NCBI RefSeq assembly: GCF_014395425.1
Contig: NZ_CP060711.1
Location: forward strand, 124,001 to 188,000
Reading direction: 5' to 3'
From: Thermomonas brevis
GTDB lineage: Bacteria > Pseudomonadota > Gammaproteobacteria > Xanthomonadales > Xanthomonadaceae
Length of the DNA: 64,000 bases
Part shown: one piece after another, positions 40,878 to 50,698 of the stretch
Position numbering within the stretch: position 1 is the stretch's first letter
How the letters are laid out: every line of letters begins with the position of its first letter
Made by a program: the position numbers and the translations under genes
Notes under the pieces: generated by a model
What the model saw: only the letters and a program-made list of their open reading frames with translations
The model's database searches: none
What the model was told of the DNA's origin: nothing

Positions 40878-41981
40878 CTACAGCCAGGCCAGTGCCGATT
40901 CAGCCAGCTCGCGTTCCTCATCGATCGCGACGTTCCAGATCGCCGGCCCACTCCCGCCATCGATCCGTATGGCTCCTGCATCGTTGTCGCGAGACGCCAG
41001 CGCCAGACCAAGCCAGCCCAGGCGCGCGACGATGCGAGCACGCAGGCCGGGCGCGCGATGGCCGATGCCGCCGGAAAAGACCACATGGTCAACGCCCCCG
41101 ATTGCCGTGGCCATGGCCGCAATGGCCTGCGCAATCCGGACTGCGAACAGCTCCACGGCAAGCTGCGCCTGGGGGTCGGGGTCGGCGAGCAGCATGCGCA
41201 TGTCGCCATGCCCGGCAATGCCGGCAAGGCCGGCAGCGCGGGACAGACCCTCTTCAAGCGTCTGCGCATCCAGACCTTCGTGCCGGAGCAGATAAAGCAA
41301 CGCACCGGGATCGAGATCCCCGGAGCGGGTAGGGCTCGGGATTCCACCCAGCGGAGTGAGCGCCATGGTGGTGTCGCGGCTCCTACCATCTTCGACGGCG
41401 CAGACGCTGCAGCCACCGCCCAGATGCGCGAAGACGGCGCGGCTCTGCAGGATTCCGGCGTCGTGGCTGGCGACGATCCGCAGCGCGGAGGCAAAGGCAA
41501 GCCCATGGAAACCGTAGCGGCGGATACCCAGCGCATCCCATGCTTCGGGGATGGGTAGACGCCGGCTCCAGGGGGCGAGTGAGGCGTGAAAGTCGGTGTC
41601 GAAGGCCACGCCCTGGCGGGCTTGCAGCCATCGCAGCCGCGCGGCGCGCGCGAAGGCGAGTGCGAGCGGCTGGTGCAAGGGCGCGAACGGCACCAATGCA
41701 TCCAGTTTCGCGAGCACAGCTTCGTCGAGCTCACGGGACTCGTGAAGGTCACCGCCGTGCACGATCCGGTGGACCACCACCTCAGGGCCGGCCGCCGTTT
41801 CCGACAAGGTTTCGAGCAGGGTGGCAAGGCGCTCTTGCGCATCCGGGCCGACTGAAATCTCGACCCGGGAGCGCTCGACGACGCGAGGCTGTGCGCCCGG
41901 CACCTCAGCGTTCAACAGGTAGGACGCGCCCTTGAGGGTGGACGAGCCAACGTTGAGTGCCAGAAGCCGGCGCGTGGTCAT
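40878..41981 (-). CDS. ackA: Acetate kinase
   Basis: Acetate kinase makes ATP from acetyl phosphate. The ATG at 41979-41981 gives 367 residues starting MTTRRLLALNVGSSTLKGAS, with NVGSSTLK as the phosphate motif. It has VVHRIVHGGDLHES, VAFDTDFHASLAPW, RYGFHGLAFASAL and DHVVFSGGIGHRAPGLR. It is slightly shorter than the usual 400. It is the last gene of the minus-strand island operon, 19 bases after the CPH-type ATPase gene. The upstream phosphoketolase gene would supply acetyl phosphate. Confidence 0.92.
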   Translation of the reverse strand: MTTRRLLALNVGSSTLKGASYLLNAEVPGAQPRVVERSRVEISVGPDAQERLATLLETLSETAAGPEVVVHRIVHGGDLHESRELDEAVLAKLDALVPFAPLHQPLALAFARAARLRWLQARQGVAFDTDFHASLAPWSRRLPIPEAWDALGIRRYGFHGLAFASALRIVASHDAGILQSRAVFAHLGGGCSVCAVEDGRSRDTTMALTPLGGIPSPTRSGDLDPGALLYLLRHEGLDAQTLEEGLSRAAGLAGIAGHGDMRMLLADPDPQAQLAVELFAVRIAQAIAAMATAIGGVDHVVFSGGIGHRAPGLRARIVARLGWLGLALASRDNDAGAIRIDGGSGPAIWNVAIDEERELAESALAWL

Positions 41982-42000
41982 AGTTGTCGCCAGGTCATGT

Positions 42001-44076
42001 TCATCGGGACCGTACCGCCCGGCGCAACAGCTGCGCATTGATGGCGACAACTATCGTGCTTAGCGACATGAGCACCGCCCCGAGCGCAGGTTGCAGCAGG
42101 ATCCCCCATGCGGCGAGAACCCCTGCGGCCAGAGGGATGGCGACGATGTTGTAGCCGGCGGCCCACCACAAGTTCTGGATCATCTTGCGGTAGGTTGCCT
42201 TGCTCAATGCAATGATCGCCGGCACGTCGCGCGGGTCGCTGCGCACGAGGACGACGTCACCGGCCTCGACGGCGACGTCCGTCCCTGTGCCGATGGCGAT
42301 GCCGACATCGGCCGTGAGCAGCGCCGGCGCGTCGTTGACGCCGTCGCCCACCATTGCAACGCGCTTGCCCTGGGCCTGCAGCTCCTCGATTTTCGCCACC
42401 TTGTCCTCGGGCAGGACTTCGGCGAAGACGGCGTCGATGGCGAGTTCCTTCGCGACCGCATTGCCGACCGCCGTGGAATCACCCGTCAGCAGCACCACCT
42501 CCAGTCCGTTATCGTGCAGCCGCTTGACCGCATCGAAAGACTCCGGGCGGATGGCATCGGCGATGGCGAACACGGCGAGCACCTGGTTGCCCTCCACCAG
42601 GTAGGTTGCCGACTGGCCGTCGGCTGCCGCTGATTCGGCGGCCCGCCGCAACGTCTCCGGCAGTTCGGCGGCGAGCATTTTCAGTAGCGCTGGCCCACCG
42701 ACATGAAGCCGGCGCCCCTCGACGAGTGCGCGTACGCCGCGACCTGGCATGGACTCGAAGTCCTGCGAAAGCGGGACTTCGATGCCATGTTCCTTGGCGC
42801 TGGTCATCAGTGCCTGCGCGATCGGATGTTCGGCATCCCGCTGGACGGACGCGGCCACGCGAAGCACCTCGTCGTCGGGGAATCCATCAGCGGCGGTGGT
42901 CTTCACCACGCGATGCGAACCGAGGGTGAGCGTACCTGTCTTGTCAAACACGACCGTGTTCAGCAGGCGGGCCTCTTCGAGGCCGCGTCGATCGCGCACG
43001 AGCAGGCCGTTGCGTGCGCCGATCGTGGTCGAGATGGCGGTCACCAGCGGGATGGCCAGACCCAGCGCATGGGGGCAGGCGATCACGAGAACCGTCACTA
43101 CGCGCTCGATCGTGAAGCCCCACGGTCGGCCCAGGAGTGGCCAGACGATAGCGGTGATGGCGGCGGAGACGATGGCGATGATCGTGAGGTAGAACGCCGC
43201 GCGATCCGCCAGGGCCTGGGCGCGCGAGCGCGACGTCTGGGCCTGTTCGACGAGCCGCATGATGCCCGCGAGTGCCGTCTCGTCGCCGGTCCCCGTCACT
43301 TCGACACGCAGCGAGCCCTGTCCGTTGACGGTGCCGGCGATCACCCGGTCGCCCGCCGACTTGTCCATCGGCTTGGACTCGCCGGTGATCATCGCTTCGT
43401 TGACGGCGCTGGTCCCTTCCTTCACTACGCCGTCGGCAGGAATGCTGGCGCCGGGCCGGATGAGCAGCAGGTCGCCGCGCCTCAGTTCCGCGACGGGGAT
43501 TTCCTTCGTGGTACCGGCCTCATCCAACCGCACCGCCATGTCAGGCAGCAGCTTCGCGAGCTCCTTGAGCGCGCCCTGTGCCTGGTTGATCGAACGCATC
43601 TCGATCCAGTGGCCGAGCAACATGATCGCCACCAGCGTCGCCAGCTCCCACCACAGATCCAGTCCCTCGACAAGGCCGAGCGTGACCACGGCGCTGTAAA
43701 CAAAGGCGACGGTGATCGCAAGCGAGATCAGCGTCATCATCCCCGGCAAACGACTGCGCAGTTCCTGGTATCCGCCGCGGAGGAACGGCGAGCCGCCGTA
43801 GAAGTACACGACCGTGCCGAACATCGCGGGGATGTACGCCGCGCCCGGGAACTGCGGTGCGGTGTAGTCGAACCAATGCTGGATCATCCCGCTCCAGATC
43901 AACGTGGGGATGGTCAGCAGCAGCGTGAGCCAGAACTTGTCGCGGAAGCCCGCCGCGCTGTGGCCGGCATGCTTATCGTGCCCGGCATGGGCGTCGCCAT
44001 CGCCACGCTTGCGGGAAACAAGCGATTGTTCGCTATGTGCCTGGTGATCTTGATGATGGTGGTTGTGTTGCGTCAT
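42001..44076 (-). CDS. copB: CopB-type (CPH) copper P1B ATPase
   Basis: This 691-residue inner-membrane pump has a His-rich N-terminus (HNHHHQDHQAHSEQS, HAGHDKHAGHS). The transmembrane metal motif is CPHALGLAIP, which marks the P1B-3 group linked to Cu(II)/Cu(I) export. P-type ATPase motifs are complete: [19 protein letters not shown] and MVGDGVNDAPALL. The ATG at 44074-44076 is preferred to one ten codons earlier. It sits between the UbiB-like and acetate kinase genes, an odd location that ties metabolism and copper genes together. Confidence 0.93.
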   Translation of the reverse strand: MTQHNHHHQDHQAHSEQSLVSRKRGDGDAHAGHDKHAGHSAAGFRDKFWLTLLLTIPTLIWSGMIQHWFDYTAPQFPGAAYIPAMFGTVVYFYGGSPFLRGGYQELRSRLPGMMTLISLAITVAFVYSAVVTLGLVEGLDLWWELATLVAIMLLGHWIEMRSINQAQGALKELAKLLPDMAVRLDEAGTTKEIPVAELRRGDLLLIRPGASIPADGVVKEGTSAVNEAMITGESKPMDKSAGDRVIAGTVNGQGSLRVEVTGTGDETALAGIMRLVEQAQTSRSRAQALADRAAFYLTIIAIVSAAITAIVWPLLGRPWGFTIERVVTVLVIACPHALGLAIPLVTAISTTIGARNGLLVRDRRGLEEARLLNTVVFDKTGTLTLGSHRVVKTTAADGFPDDEVLRVAASVQRDAEHPIAQALMTSAKEHGIEVPLSQDFESMPGRGVRALVEGRRLHVGGPALLKMLAAELPETLRRAAESAAADGQSATYLVEGNQVLAVFAIADAIRPESFDAVKRLHDNGLEVVLLTGDSTAVGNAVAKELAIDAVFAEVLPEDKVAKIEELQAQGKRVAMVGDGVNDAPALLTADVGIAIGTGTDVAVEAGDVVLVRSDPRDVPAIIALSKATYRKMIQNLWWAAGYNIVAIPLAAGVLAAWGILLQPALGAVLMSLSTIVVAINAQLLRRAVRSR

Positions 44077-44191
44077 GGGTCTGCCTTCCTGGATGCACTG
44101 ATGCACTGGGCGTCAGCGGGGAGATAGATCAGGGGTTCTGTAACAGACTGTCGGGAAATCGGCCATTCCCGATGTTCGTTGCTCCGGCTGA

Positions 44192-45784
44192 TCACAGGTG
44201 CCCCGATCTGGCGATGGCCATTACCAGCCGCAGGGATAGCAGGCCCGCTGCAGTGAAGGCCAGCACCGCCATGACAGGCAGGTGACCGAACACTTGCGGG
44301 CCGTCGGAATGCAGGCTCAGCAGGGCGCCGCTGACGTACAAGCCCAGGGTGACCAGGGCCAATGCCAGCCGGTTGCCGGTGCGCGCGAGCGCCTCGTGCG
44401 TGGGCGCCAGACCGTGGTGGTGCACCGAGAGCGCGGGCCGTCCGTCGCTCAGCTGTGCCTGTCGCAACAGGTCGGTGGCGATCTGTGGCAGCTGGCGGGC
44501 GGTGCGGGCCAGCCGCATGGCAAGCGGCCTGTTGCCGCCGGGGCGACTGGCATCGGCGATGTCGGCGATGTCGGATGCCTGCGCCGACAGCGACCCCATC
44601 AGGTCCAGATCCGGATCCAGGGCGCGCAGCGTGTTCTCGACCAGAAACAGCGTGCGAATCAGCGCCAGCAGGTGGGAAGGAAGCCGAAAGCCCGCGCCCT
44701 GCCCAATCCGCGCCACGCGCCAGATCGCCTCGGCGATGGACCACTCCGCCAGCGGACGGCTGGCCATCTCGGCCAGGATCAGGTGGATCTCGCGCACGTG
44801 CGAGCGCCGTTCGACCTGCGGCGGGAAGAAGCCCAGGGCGATTGCCGCATCCAGCACGCCCTCGGCATCGTCGGCCGCGATGGCCTCGACCATGCCGCCC
44901 AGCGCGAGCCGGGAAGCCGGGTCGAGCACGCCGATCGAGCCGAAATCATGCAGGCACAGGCGACCGTCGTCGAAGAAGAACAGATTCCCTGGATGGGGAT
45001 CTGCATGGAATACGCCGGCGCCGAACAGCTGATGCACGTAGGCATCCAGCAGCTCCCTCGCCAGCGCGGGAGCGGCCGCTGTTCCGTAGGCGGCCTCGAG
45101 GCGGGTGCCGTGGCTTCGATCCTGGACCATCACGTCTCGGGCGGCGTAAGGTTCGACGACGTGTGGCTGGGTGATGCCGGGCAGGGCGTCAAGCACCCTG
45201 GCCATGCGACGCATGTTCTGTGCTTCGTGGCGCATGTCGATCTCGTCGCGCAGGAAGGCACCCAGTTCGTCGACGAGCTCGAGCGGGCGGTGCCGCGTGA
45301 GCGGCGGCCACAGCCACTGGGCCACGCGCACCGTGCGCCGCAGCAGCCGCAGGTCGGCCTGCACCTGGGCATGGATGCCGGGGCGGGTGATCTTGACGAC
45401 CACGTCGCGTCCGTCATGCATGCGCGCCGGGTGGATCTGGGCGACTGAAGCCGCGGCCAGCGCCCTGTCATCGAAGCTGGCGAAGAGCGCGTCGACCGGT
45501 GCGCCGAACGCCTGCTCGACGCTGCGCCTCGCCTGCTCCGCAGGAAACGCCGGCACATCGCTGTGCAGTCGCGACAGCGCCTCCCGATAGGGCACCGGCA
45601 GTAGGTCCCAACGCAGGCTCAAGCCCTGGCCCAGCTTGACGAAGGTGGTGCCCAGCCCGACCAAGGTGGCGCTGACGTACGCGGGAAGCCGTTCGGGTGC
45701 GCGCCGGCGCAGGCGCAGCACGGCGACTCCGAGCTTCAGTCCGGCCCAGGCGATCTGACCTCCGCGGCGCACCGTGCCGGCCAT
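44192..45784 (-). CDS. UbiB/ABC1-family atypical kinase
   Basis: The ATG at 45782-45784 gives 530 residues. The family KxGQ motif appears in TFVKLGQGLSLRWDLLP. The ATP-site lysine is in DVVVKITRPGI, and the metal-binding Asp in CLHDFGSIGVLDP. Two C-terminal hydrophobic helices (LALALVTLGLYVSGALLSL and MAVLAFTAAGLLSLRLVMAI) should anchor it in the inner membrane. UbiB proteins support ubiquinone synthesis or lipid homeostasis; this copy lies in the phosphoketolase island, so it may be a specialised paralogue. The larger open frame running to 46279 overlaps the phosphoketolase and is not coding. Confidence 0.88.
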   Translation of the reverse strand: MAGTVRRGGQIAWAGLKLGVAVLRLRRRAPERLPAYVSATLVGLGTTFVKLGQGLSLRWDLLPVPYREALSRLHSDVPAFPAEQARRSVEQAFGAPVDALFASFDDRALAAASVAQIHPARMHDGRDVVVKITRPGIHAQVQADLRLLRRTVRVAQWLWPPLTRHRPLELVDELGAFLRDEIDMRHEAQNMRRMARVLDALPGITQPHVVEPYAARDVMVQDRSHGTRLEAAYGTAAAPALARELLDAYVHQLFGAGVFHADPHPGNLFFFDDGRLCLHDFGSIGVLDPASRLALGGMVEAIAADDAEGVLDAAIALGFFPPQVERRSHVREIHLILAEMASRPLAEWSIAEAIWRVARIGQGAGFRLPSHLLALIRTLFLVENTLRALDPDLDLMGSLSAQASDIADIADASRPGGNRPLAMRLARTARQLPQIATDLLRQAQLSDGRPALSVHHHGLAPTHEALARTGNRLALALVTLGLYVSGALLSLHSDGPQVFGHLPVMAVLAFTAAGLLSLRLVMAIARSGHL

Positions 45785-45809
45785 CAGCGCGAGGTCCTGA
45801 CCGGCACGC

Positions 45810-48273
45810 TCACGAGGCCTGTCCCGTTTCCGGGCGCAGGACGGTGGCCGGATCGCCGCGACCATCCACTGCCGCCAACTCCGCTTCCGACAACAGACTG
45901 CCACGGGACTCGCCGAGGACGCCCGCAGCCGCATCGACCACGTGCGCCCAGGTGCTGCGGTTGGCGAACAGCAGGCCGGGCACGTCCAGCGTGCCGCCGC
46001 GGTTGACGAAGCCCAGCGCCGCAGTGGTGGCCGGGCCGGTGTCGAGTCGGCGCAGGGCGCCGAGGAAGGGTTCGGGGCGGGTGTGGGTGACGAATACGCG
46101 CGGTCGGCCCACCGGGAACAGCGCCTGGACCGCGCTGTCGGAGTGCACGTACCGCGCCTCCTCCGGATCGCGCGGCGTGCGGAACCGGCCGGGCTCGCCG
46201 AGATAGACGATCGCCGCCGCGACACCACCTTCGACGAGGCGCGCGTGGGCGCGACGAACTTCCTGCAATTGGTAGGCACCGGTGGCGACCAGCAGGACCG
46301 CCGCCGACGCCGGATCTCCGGCCAGGCACGTTGCCCCGGTCTCGGCCAGCGCCTGGGCCTGCTGTGACGTCAGCTCATGGGGCACCGGGCGCTTGGGGAC
46401 GACCAGGGTGGTGACCGTGCCGCGTTGCGCGTAGGCGTGGGTGAGGGCTGCGGCGGCGCCGTTGGCATCGGGCGGAAACACCACGCGCGAGATGTCGGCC
46501 ATCTCGCCCATGAGCGCCTCGGCCATGGTCGGATCCTGGTGCGACTGCTCGTTCTTCGAGTTTTCCCACGTGTGCGAAGTCAGCACCAGCGGCACGCCCA
46601 GCCAGCCGGGCGGGCGTCCGGCCTGCTTCTGATGGCGGGCAAAGATCAGTTCCTGGCGCACGGCGCCGAGCATCTTCGGCGCGAACGCCTCGTAGGTGAC
46701 CACCAGGTTCAGGCCGCCCTTGTTGCCGAGCGCGGCGCAGACCACGGCCTCCTCGTTGAGCGCGGTGATGACCGCGCCGGTCGTCGATTCGGCAATGCCG
46801 GGCTCGGGCTCGTGCACCCGGTGCTTCATCGCGTCCAGGGTGCGGTCGAGCTTGTTGCTGCGCAGCTCGTCGGGATTGCCCACGCGCACGCGCAGGCCCG
46901 GGTTCGCTTCGGCGATCGCGACGAACTGCTCGTCCAGCGCGGTCATCGGCGAGCTCTCGCCGCCGGCACCGCGGTCGGCGATCGCCGGCACGCGGGGTGG
47001 TTCCATCTGGCGATCGGCCAGCGCATGGTCGCGTTCGCGCACCCGCTGCTGGTCATCGTGGCTGTTGAGTGCGGCGACGGCCTCCTCGAGTTCGGGGAAG
47101 GTCACGAACAGAGCTGCAGCGCCCTCATTGAAGAGCGTGCGCGCCTCTGCATCCACCGCCGGATTTCCGGGCAGGGGAAGATTGTGCGAGGCGTTGGTCC
47201 CGGCGCCGGGAAGCCGAAGCCCTTCACGGTTTCGGCGATGCCATAGGGCAGCCGCACGTCGGTATCGGGGACGGCGGCGCCCGCTTGCAGGCGCGATTCC
47301 ATCACGTGGATGCCCCACGCGATGCTGGCCGGATCGCGCCCGTCCAGCGCGATCGGATCAAAGCCGTTCAAGCGCAGGTGCCGGTCCAACCAGCGCTCGC
47401 CGCCTTGCTGGGTGATCTGGCTGCGCTGTTCGATACGCCGCCCGTTGAGGATGATGATCGGGCTGACCAGCCCGCTGTCTTCGGCACGCCACCAGCGCGG
47501 CGCCCAATCGCTGCCGCGCTGTTCTTCGAACGCACCGTCGCTGAGGAACGCCACCAGGCGTTCGTCCTTGAGCGGCGCATGCACGTACTGAAGCTCGGCA
47601 AAGCCGAGATAGCCACCTTCCATCACGCCCCGGCGGTATGCGCATTGACGTGGGAGCCCAGCGGCGACGCCGGCGTCCCGTCCGGATTGAGCGTGTAGGC
47701 GTAGAAGTCGCCGACGAACCGGCTCAGTCCGGCGTCGGAGCGGTCATAGCGTTCGGCGTGCCTGTCGGTCATGTTGCCAACCAACACGTTCAGCGCGTCG
47801 ATCGCGGCCACGCAGTGCCCTTGGCCCATCATCCAAGCGCGGGTGACACCATCCAGGGCGTCCATCAGGAGGTAGCCAGCGTAGGCGGGCACCATGTTGA
47901 GGGACCCGCCGGTGTGGCCTTCAGGCGTGAGCTTGAAATCGTCGGCCTCAAGGACCGTGCCGTCGGTACGGACCCGCTGGCTGTAGGTCATGTGCGCCAC
48001 CAGCCACATGCCGGCACTGGCGACGCGATCGGCCGCGGCGAGCCGCTGCCAAGCAGTGCCGGTATTGGGCGTGCGGCCCAGGGCCACCAGTTCGTCCACC
48101 ATCTGGCGGACCCGCAGCTGGGTGAGCGGGTCATGCCGGATCACGCCGTAGCCGGCTGCCCAATGTGCGAACGCGCGATCAGCCTGCCGGTGGGCATCGG
48201 CCAGTTCAAGGATCCGCTGGCGCTCGGCGGCTGACAGCTGGTCGGCGGTGCAGCAGTTCAGATGCAGGTTCAT
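45810..48273 (-). pseudogene. xfp: Phosphoketolase (Xfp-like), two frameshifts
   Basis: Phosphoketolase splits xylulose 5-phosphate or fructose 6-phosphate with phosphate to acetyl phosphate. The gene reads in three frames. MNLHLNCCTADQLSAAERQR to SHVNAHTAGA covers 48273-47623, then MEGGYLGFAELQYVHAPLKD, then GAGTNASHNLPLPGNPAVDA to the end at 45810. Adding one G near 47626 and one at 47206-47207 restores a single 821-residue protein close to family size. LTPEGHTGGSLNMVPAYAGY and VTYEAFAPKMLGAVRQEL are strong family segments. The ATG overlaps the PRPP synthase-like stop. Both breaks cost one G/C, so they may be sequencing deletions. Confidence 0.85.
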
Positions 48274-49184
48274 GGGTCCTCCGGGGAATTGGTCGAAGCA
48301 GCCATCAGTGTCGAGGCCGCAGCGGCAAGGTCCGCGCCGAGCGCAATTGCGTTCGACGGGTGGGAAATGGTGTCGGTGCTGACGATACGAGCCAGGCCCG
48401 CCTCCTGCAGGCGGGCATAGGCATCGCCGGCAAACACCGGATGGATGGCGACCAGCAGCGGTGGCGGCAGCGACAGCTGGCGCAGGTGCGCGAGGGTCTC
48501 CAGGATCGTATGGCCGGACGACACGATGTCGTCGATCAGCACCTGGGTCCGGCCGGCCACGGCCGCCGGGTCAGGCAGGCTCACGCGCACGTCGTAGTCG
48601 CCGTGGCGTTCCTTGGCGAGGACCTGGTAGGGCATGCCGGAGCGGGCGGCGATGTCGGCGACCCATTGCTCGCTCTCGCTGTCGGGTCCGATCAGCACCG
48701 CATCGGGGACGGTTTCCGCGATCCAGCGGGCCACGGCCGGCGTCGCCGACACGTGGGCCGTCGGAATCCGGTAGAGCGACTGCAGGCGCTCGACGCGGTG
48801 CAGGTGCGGGTCGACGGTCACAAGCCAGTCGAACGTCTCCTCCAGGAACTGGGCAAACAGCGGCGTGCTGACCGCTTCACCACCATGGAAACGCTTGTCC
48901 TGGCGCATGTACCCGAGGTAGGGCGCGATCAGGCCGACCGAGCGCGCCCCGAACTCGCGCGCCGTTCGGGCGGCGAAACGCAACGGGAGGGCCAAAGCAT
49001 CGGCGTGGCGCAGGCTGGCCAGGATGGCCACATCCGCGCCAGCCAGCGAGTCCTCCAGGGTCACCAGCGACTCGCCATCGGGAAAGTGCCGCCAAGCCAC
49101 AGGTGCAATGCGCGCCTGCATAGCCTGGTTCATGGTGCTGGCCAATGCTGCATCGGCCGGGAAAGGCATCAGCACACGGGTCAT
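48270..49184 (-). CDS. Ribose-phosphate pyrophosphokinase-like protein
   Basis: The 304-residue product resembles PRPP synthase. It has GLIAPYLGYMRQDKRFHGGE, AKERHGDYDVRVSLPDP at the flexible catalytic loop, and the PRPP-binding motif VLIDDIVSSGHTILETLAHL. It overlaps the genes on both sides by four bases. It is too divergent from housekeeping Prs to be the primary enzyme. A role in making or breaking PRPP next to AMP phosphorylase is inferred. Confidence 0.88.
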   Translation of the reverse strand: MTRVLMPFPADAALASTMNQAMQARIAPVAWRHFPDGESLVTLEDSLAGADVAILASLRHADALALPLRFAARTAREFGARSVGLIAPYLGYMRQDKRFHGGEAVSTPLFAQFLEETFDWLVTVDPHLHRVERLQSLYRIPTAHVSATPAVARWIAETVPDAVLIGPDSESEQWVADIAARSGMPYQVLAKERHGDYDVRVSLPDPAAVAGRTQVLIDDIVSSGHTILETLAHLRQLSLPPPLLVAIHPVFAGDAYARLQEAGLARIVSTDTISHPSNAIALGADLAAAASTLMAASTNSPEDP

Positions 49185-50698
49185 GGAACCTCTCCAAGGA
49201 CGAAGGGTTGCAAGGTGGCGGCGTGCTCCAGCGCATAGGCCAGCTCGCCCGGAGACTCCGCATGCAGGGTCAGCAGAGGCTGTCCGCGCTCGACCGCATC
49301 GCCGACGCGCAGACTCGTTTCCAAGCCGGCGGTGGGGGATGTGGGTGCGCCGGCCAACTTGGCCAGCTTGGCCAGCCTGCGGTTGTCGATTTCCGTGATG
49401 CGGCCCGACGCGGATGCCGGAACGTCGGCGGTGAATGGCGCCCGCGCCGGTTCGCGGAAGCCTCCCTGGGCTTCGCAGATCGCCAGGAACTTGGCCAGCG
49501 CCCTCCCGGAATCCAGCACGCTGCGCGCGCGCTCCAGTCCGGTGCCGGCGCTGCTGCCCGGTGCCATGTCCAGCAGCGCCGCCGACAGCGCAAGCGCGCG
49601 TTCGCGCAGGTCGGCCGGTGCGTCGGTGGCGTTGCGCAGCACCTTGAGCACATCGTGCGCCTCGAGCGCCGGGCCGATGCCCCGACCCACCGGCTGGGTG
49701 CCGTCGGAGCGATGGATGGCCAGCTGCAATCCAAGCGCGCTGGCGGTGTGTGCAAGCCGCGAGCCGAGGCTGTCCGCCGCAGCCTCACTGCGCACCTTGG
49801 CGGTCGGACCCACCGGCATGTCGATCAGCACGTGGGTGGAGCCCGCCGCGATCTTCTTCGACAGCACGCTGGCTACCAGTTGTCCGTCGCTATCGAAGTC
49901 CAGCGGGCGCTGGACCCGGATCAGGATGTCGTCGGCCGGGCTCAGGCGCACGTTGCCGCCCCAGACGATGCAGCCGCCCTCGCGCTCCACCACCCGCCGC
50001 ATCGCCGCCAGGTCGAGCGCCACCGGCGCCATCACTTCCATGGTGTCGGCGGTGCCCGCGGGCGATGTGATGGCGCGCGAGGACGTCTTCGGGATGCGGT
50101 AGCCCAGCGCGGCCACGATGGCCACCACGATCGGGGTGGTGCGATTGCCCGGCAGGCCGCCGACGCAGTGCTTGTCCAGCACCGGCCCATCGCCCCAGTC
50201 CAGGCGCTGGCCAACCGCGATCATGGCCCGCGTCAGCGCGGTCGTCTCGACGTTGTCGAGGCGGTCGCCCGCGCTGGCCGTGACGAAGGCGGCAAGCTCC
50301 AGGTCCGACAGCCTGCTTTCCATCACGTCCTGCACCAGGGCGAGGTACTGCGCGTCGTCCAGCCGTGCCCCGAACACCTTGGCGCGGAGCGCGCCTGCCG
50401 ACGCCGCGGGTTCCGTGTGCCGGACCCGGGCAAGGACATCGGGCATGGGATCGAGCAGCGTCCACGCGGTCTCCGAGAGCGCCACCTCGTCCAGGCCGAG
50501 CCGATCGTCCACGACCACGTTCAGCGTCGCCACCAGCGTGCGCGAACCCACGTCTAGCCTCACGCGAGTCATCGCGGCAAAGCCTTCCGAGCGGCAGACT
50601 TCACAGTCGCGGTGCATGTACACCACCGGCTGCTGGTAGGTGTCGATGCCGGCACGGGTGACGCGCAGCAGGGTGTGAGCAGCGGCCAGCTCGCTCAT
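49181..50698 (-). CDS. AMP phosphorylase-like (thymidine phosphorylase family) protein
   Basis: The 505-residue product has an extra N-terminal domain (about residues 1-85) before the nucleoside phosphorylase fold, as in archaeal AMP phosphorylase rather than ordinary DeoA. The phosphate site reads DKHCVGGLPGNRTTP and the next conserved block is PKTSSRAITSPAGTADTME, both closer to AMP phosphorylase. The predicted reaction is AMP plus phosphate to ribose 1,5-bisphosphate plus adenine. It overlaps the metallo-hydrolase and PRPP synthase-like genes by four bases. No ribose 1,5-bisphosphate isomerase or RuBisCO gene is near, so the fate of the product is open. Confidence 0.87.
   Translation of the reverse strand: MSELAAAHTLLRVTRAGIDTYQQPVVYMHRDCEVCRSEGFAAMTRVRLDVGSRTLVATLNVVVDDRLGLDEVALSETAWTLLDPMPDVLARVRHTEPAASAGALRAKVFGARLDDAQYLALVQDVMESRLSDLELAAFVTASAGDRLDNVETTALTRAMIAVGQRLDWGDGPVLDKHCVGGLPGNRTTPIVVAIVAALGYRIPKTSSRAITSPAGTADTMEVMAPVALDLAAMRRVVEREGGCIVWGGNVRLSPADDILIRVQRPLDFDSDGQLVASVLSKKIAAGSTHVLIDMPVGPTAKVRSEAAADSLGSRLAHTASALGLQLAIHRSDGTQPVGRGIGPALEAHDVLKVLRNATDAPADLRERALALSAALLDMAPGSSAGTGLERARSVLDSGRALAKFLAICEAQGGFREPARAPFTADVPASASGRITEIDNRRLAKLAKLAGAPTSPTAGLETSLRVGDAVERGQPLLTLHAESPGELAYALEHAATLQPFVLGEVP

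Noticed and set aside
42703-44127. A plus-strand open frame of 474 codons over the CPH-type ATPase
   Set aside because: Antisense to a complete P-type ATPase and made of repetitive Arg/His/Asp-rich sequence.
44192-46279. A 695-codon frame as a fusion of phosphoketolase and UbiB-like kinase
   Set aside because: The first 165 codons are an out-of-frame reading of the phosphoketolase C-terminus. UbiB similarity begins at the ATG at 45784.
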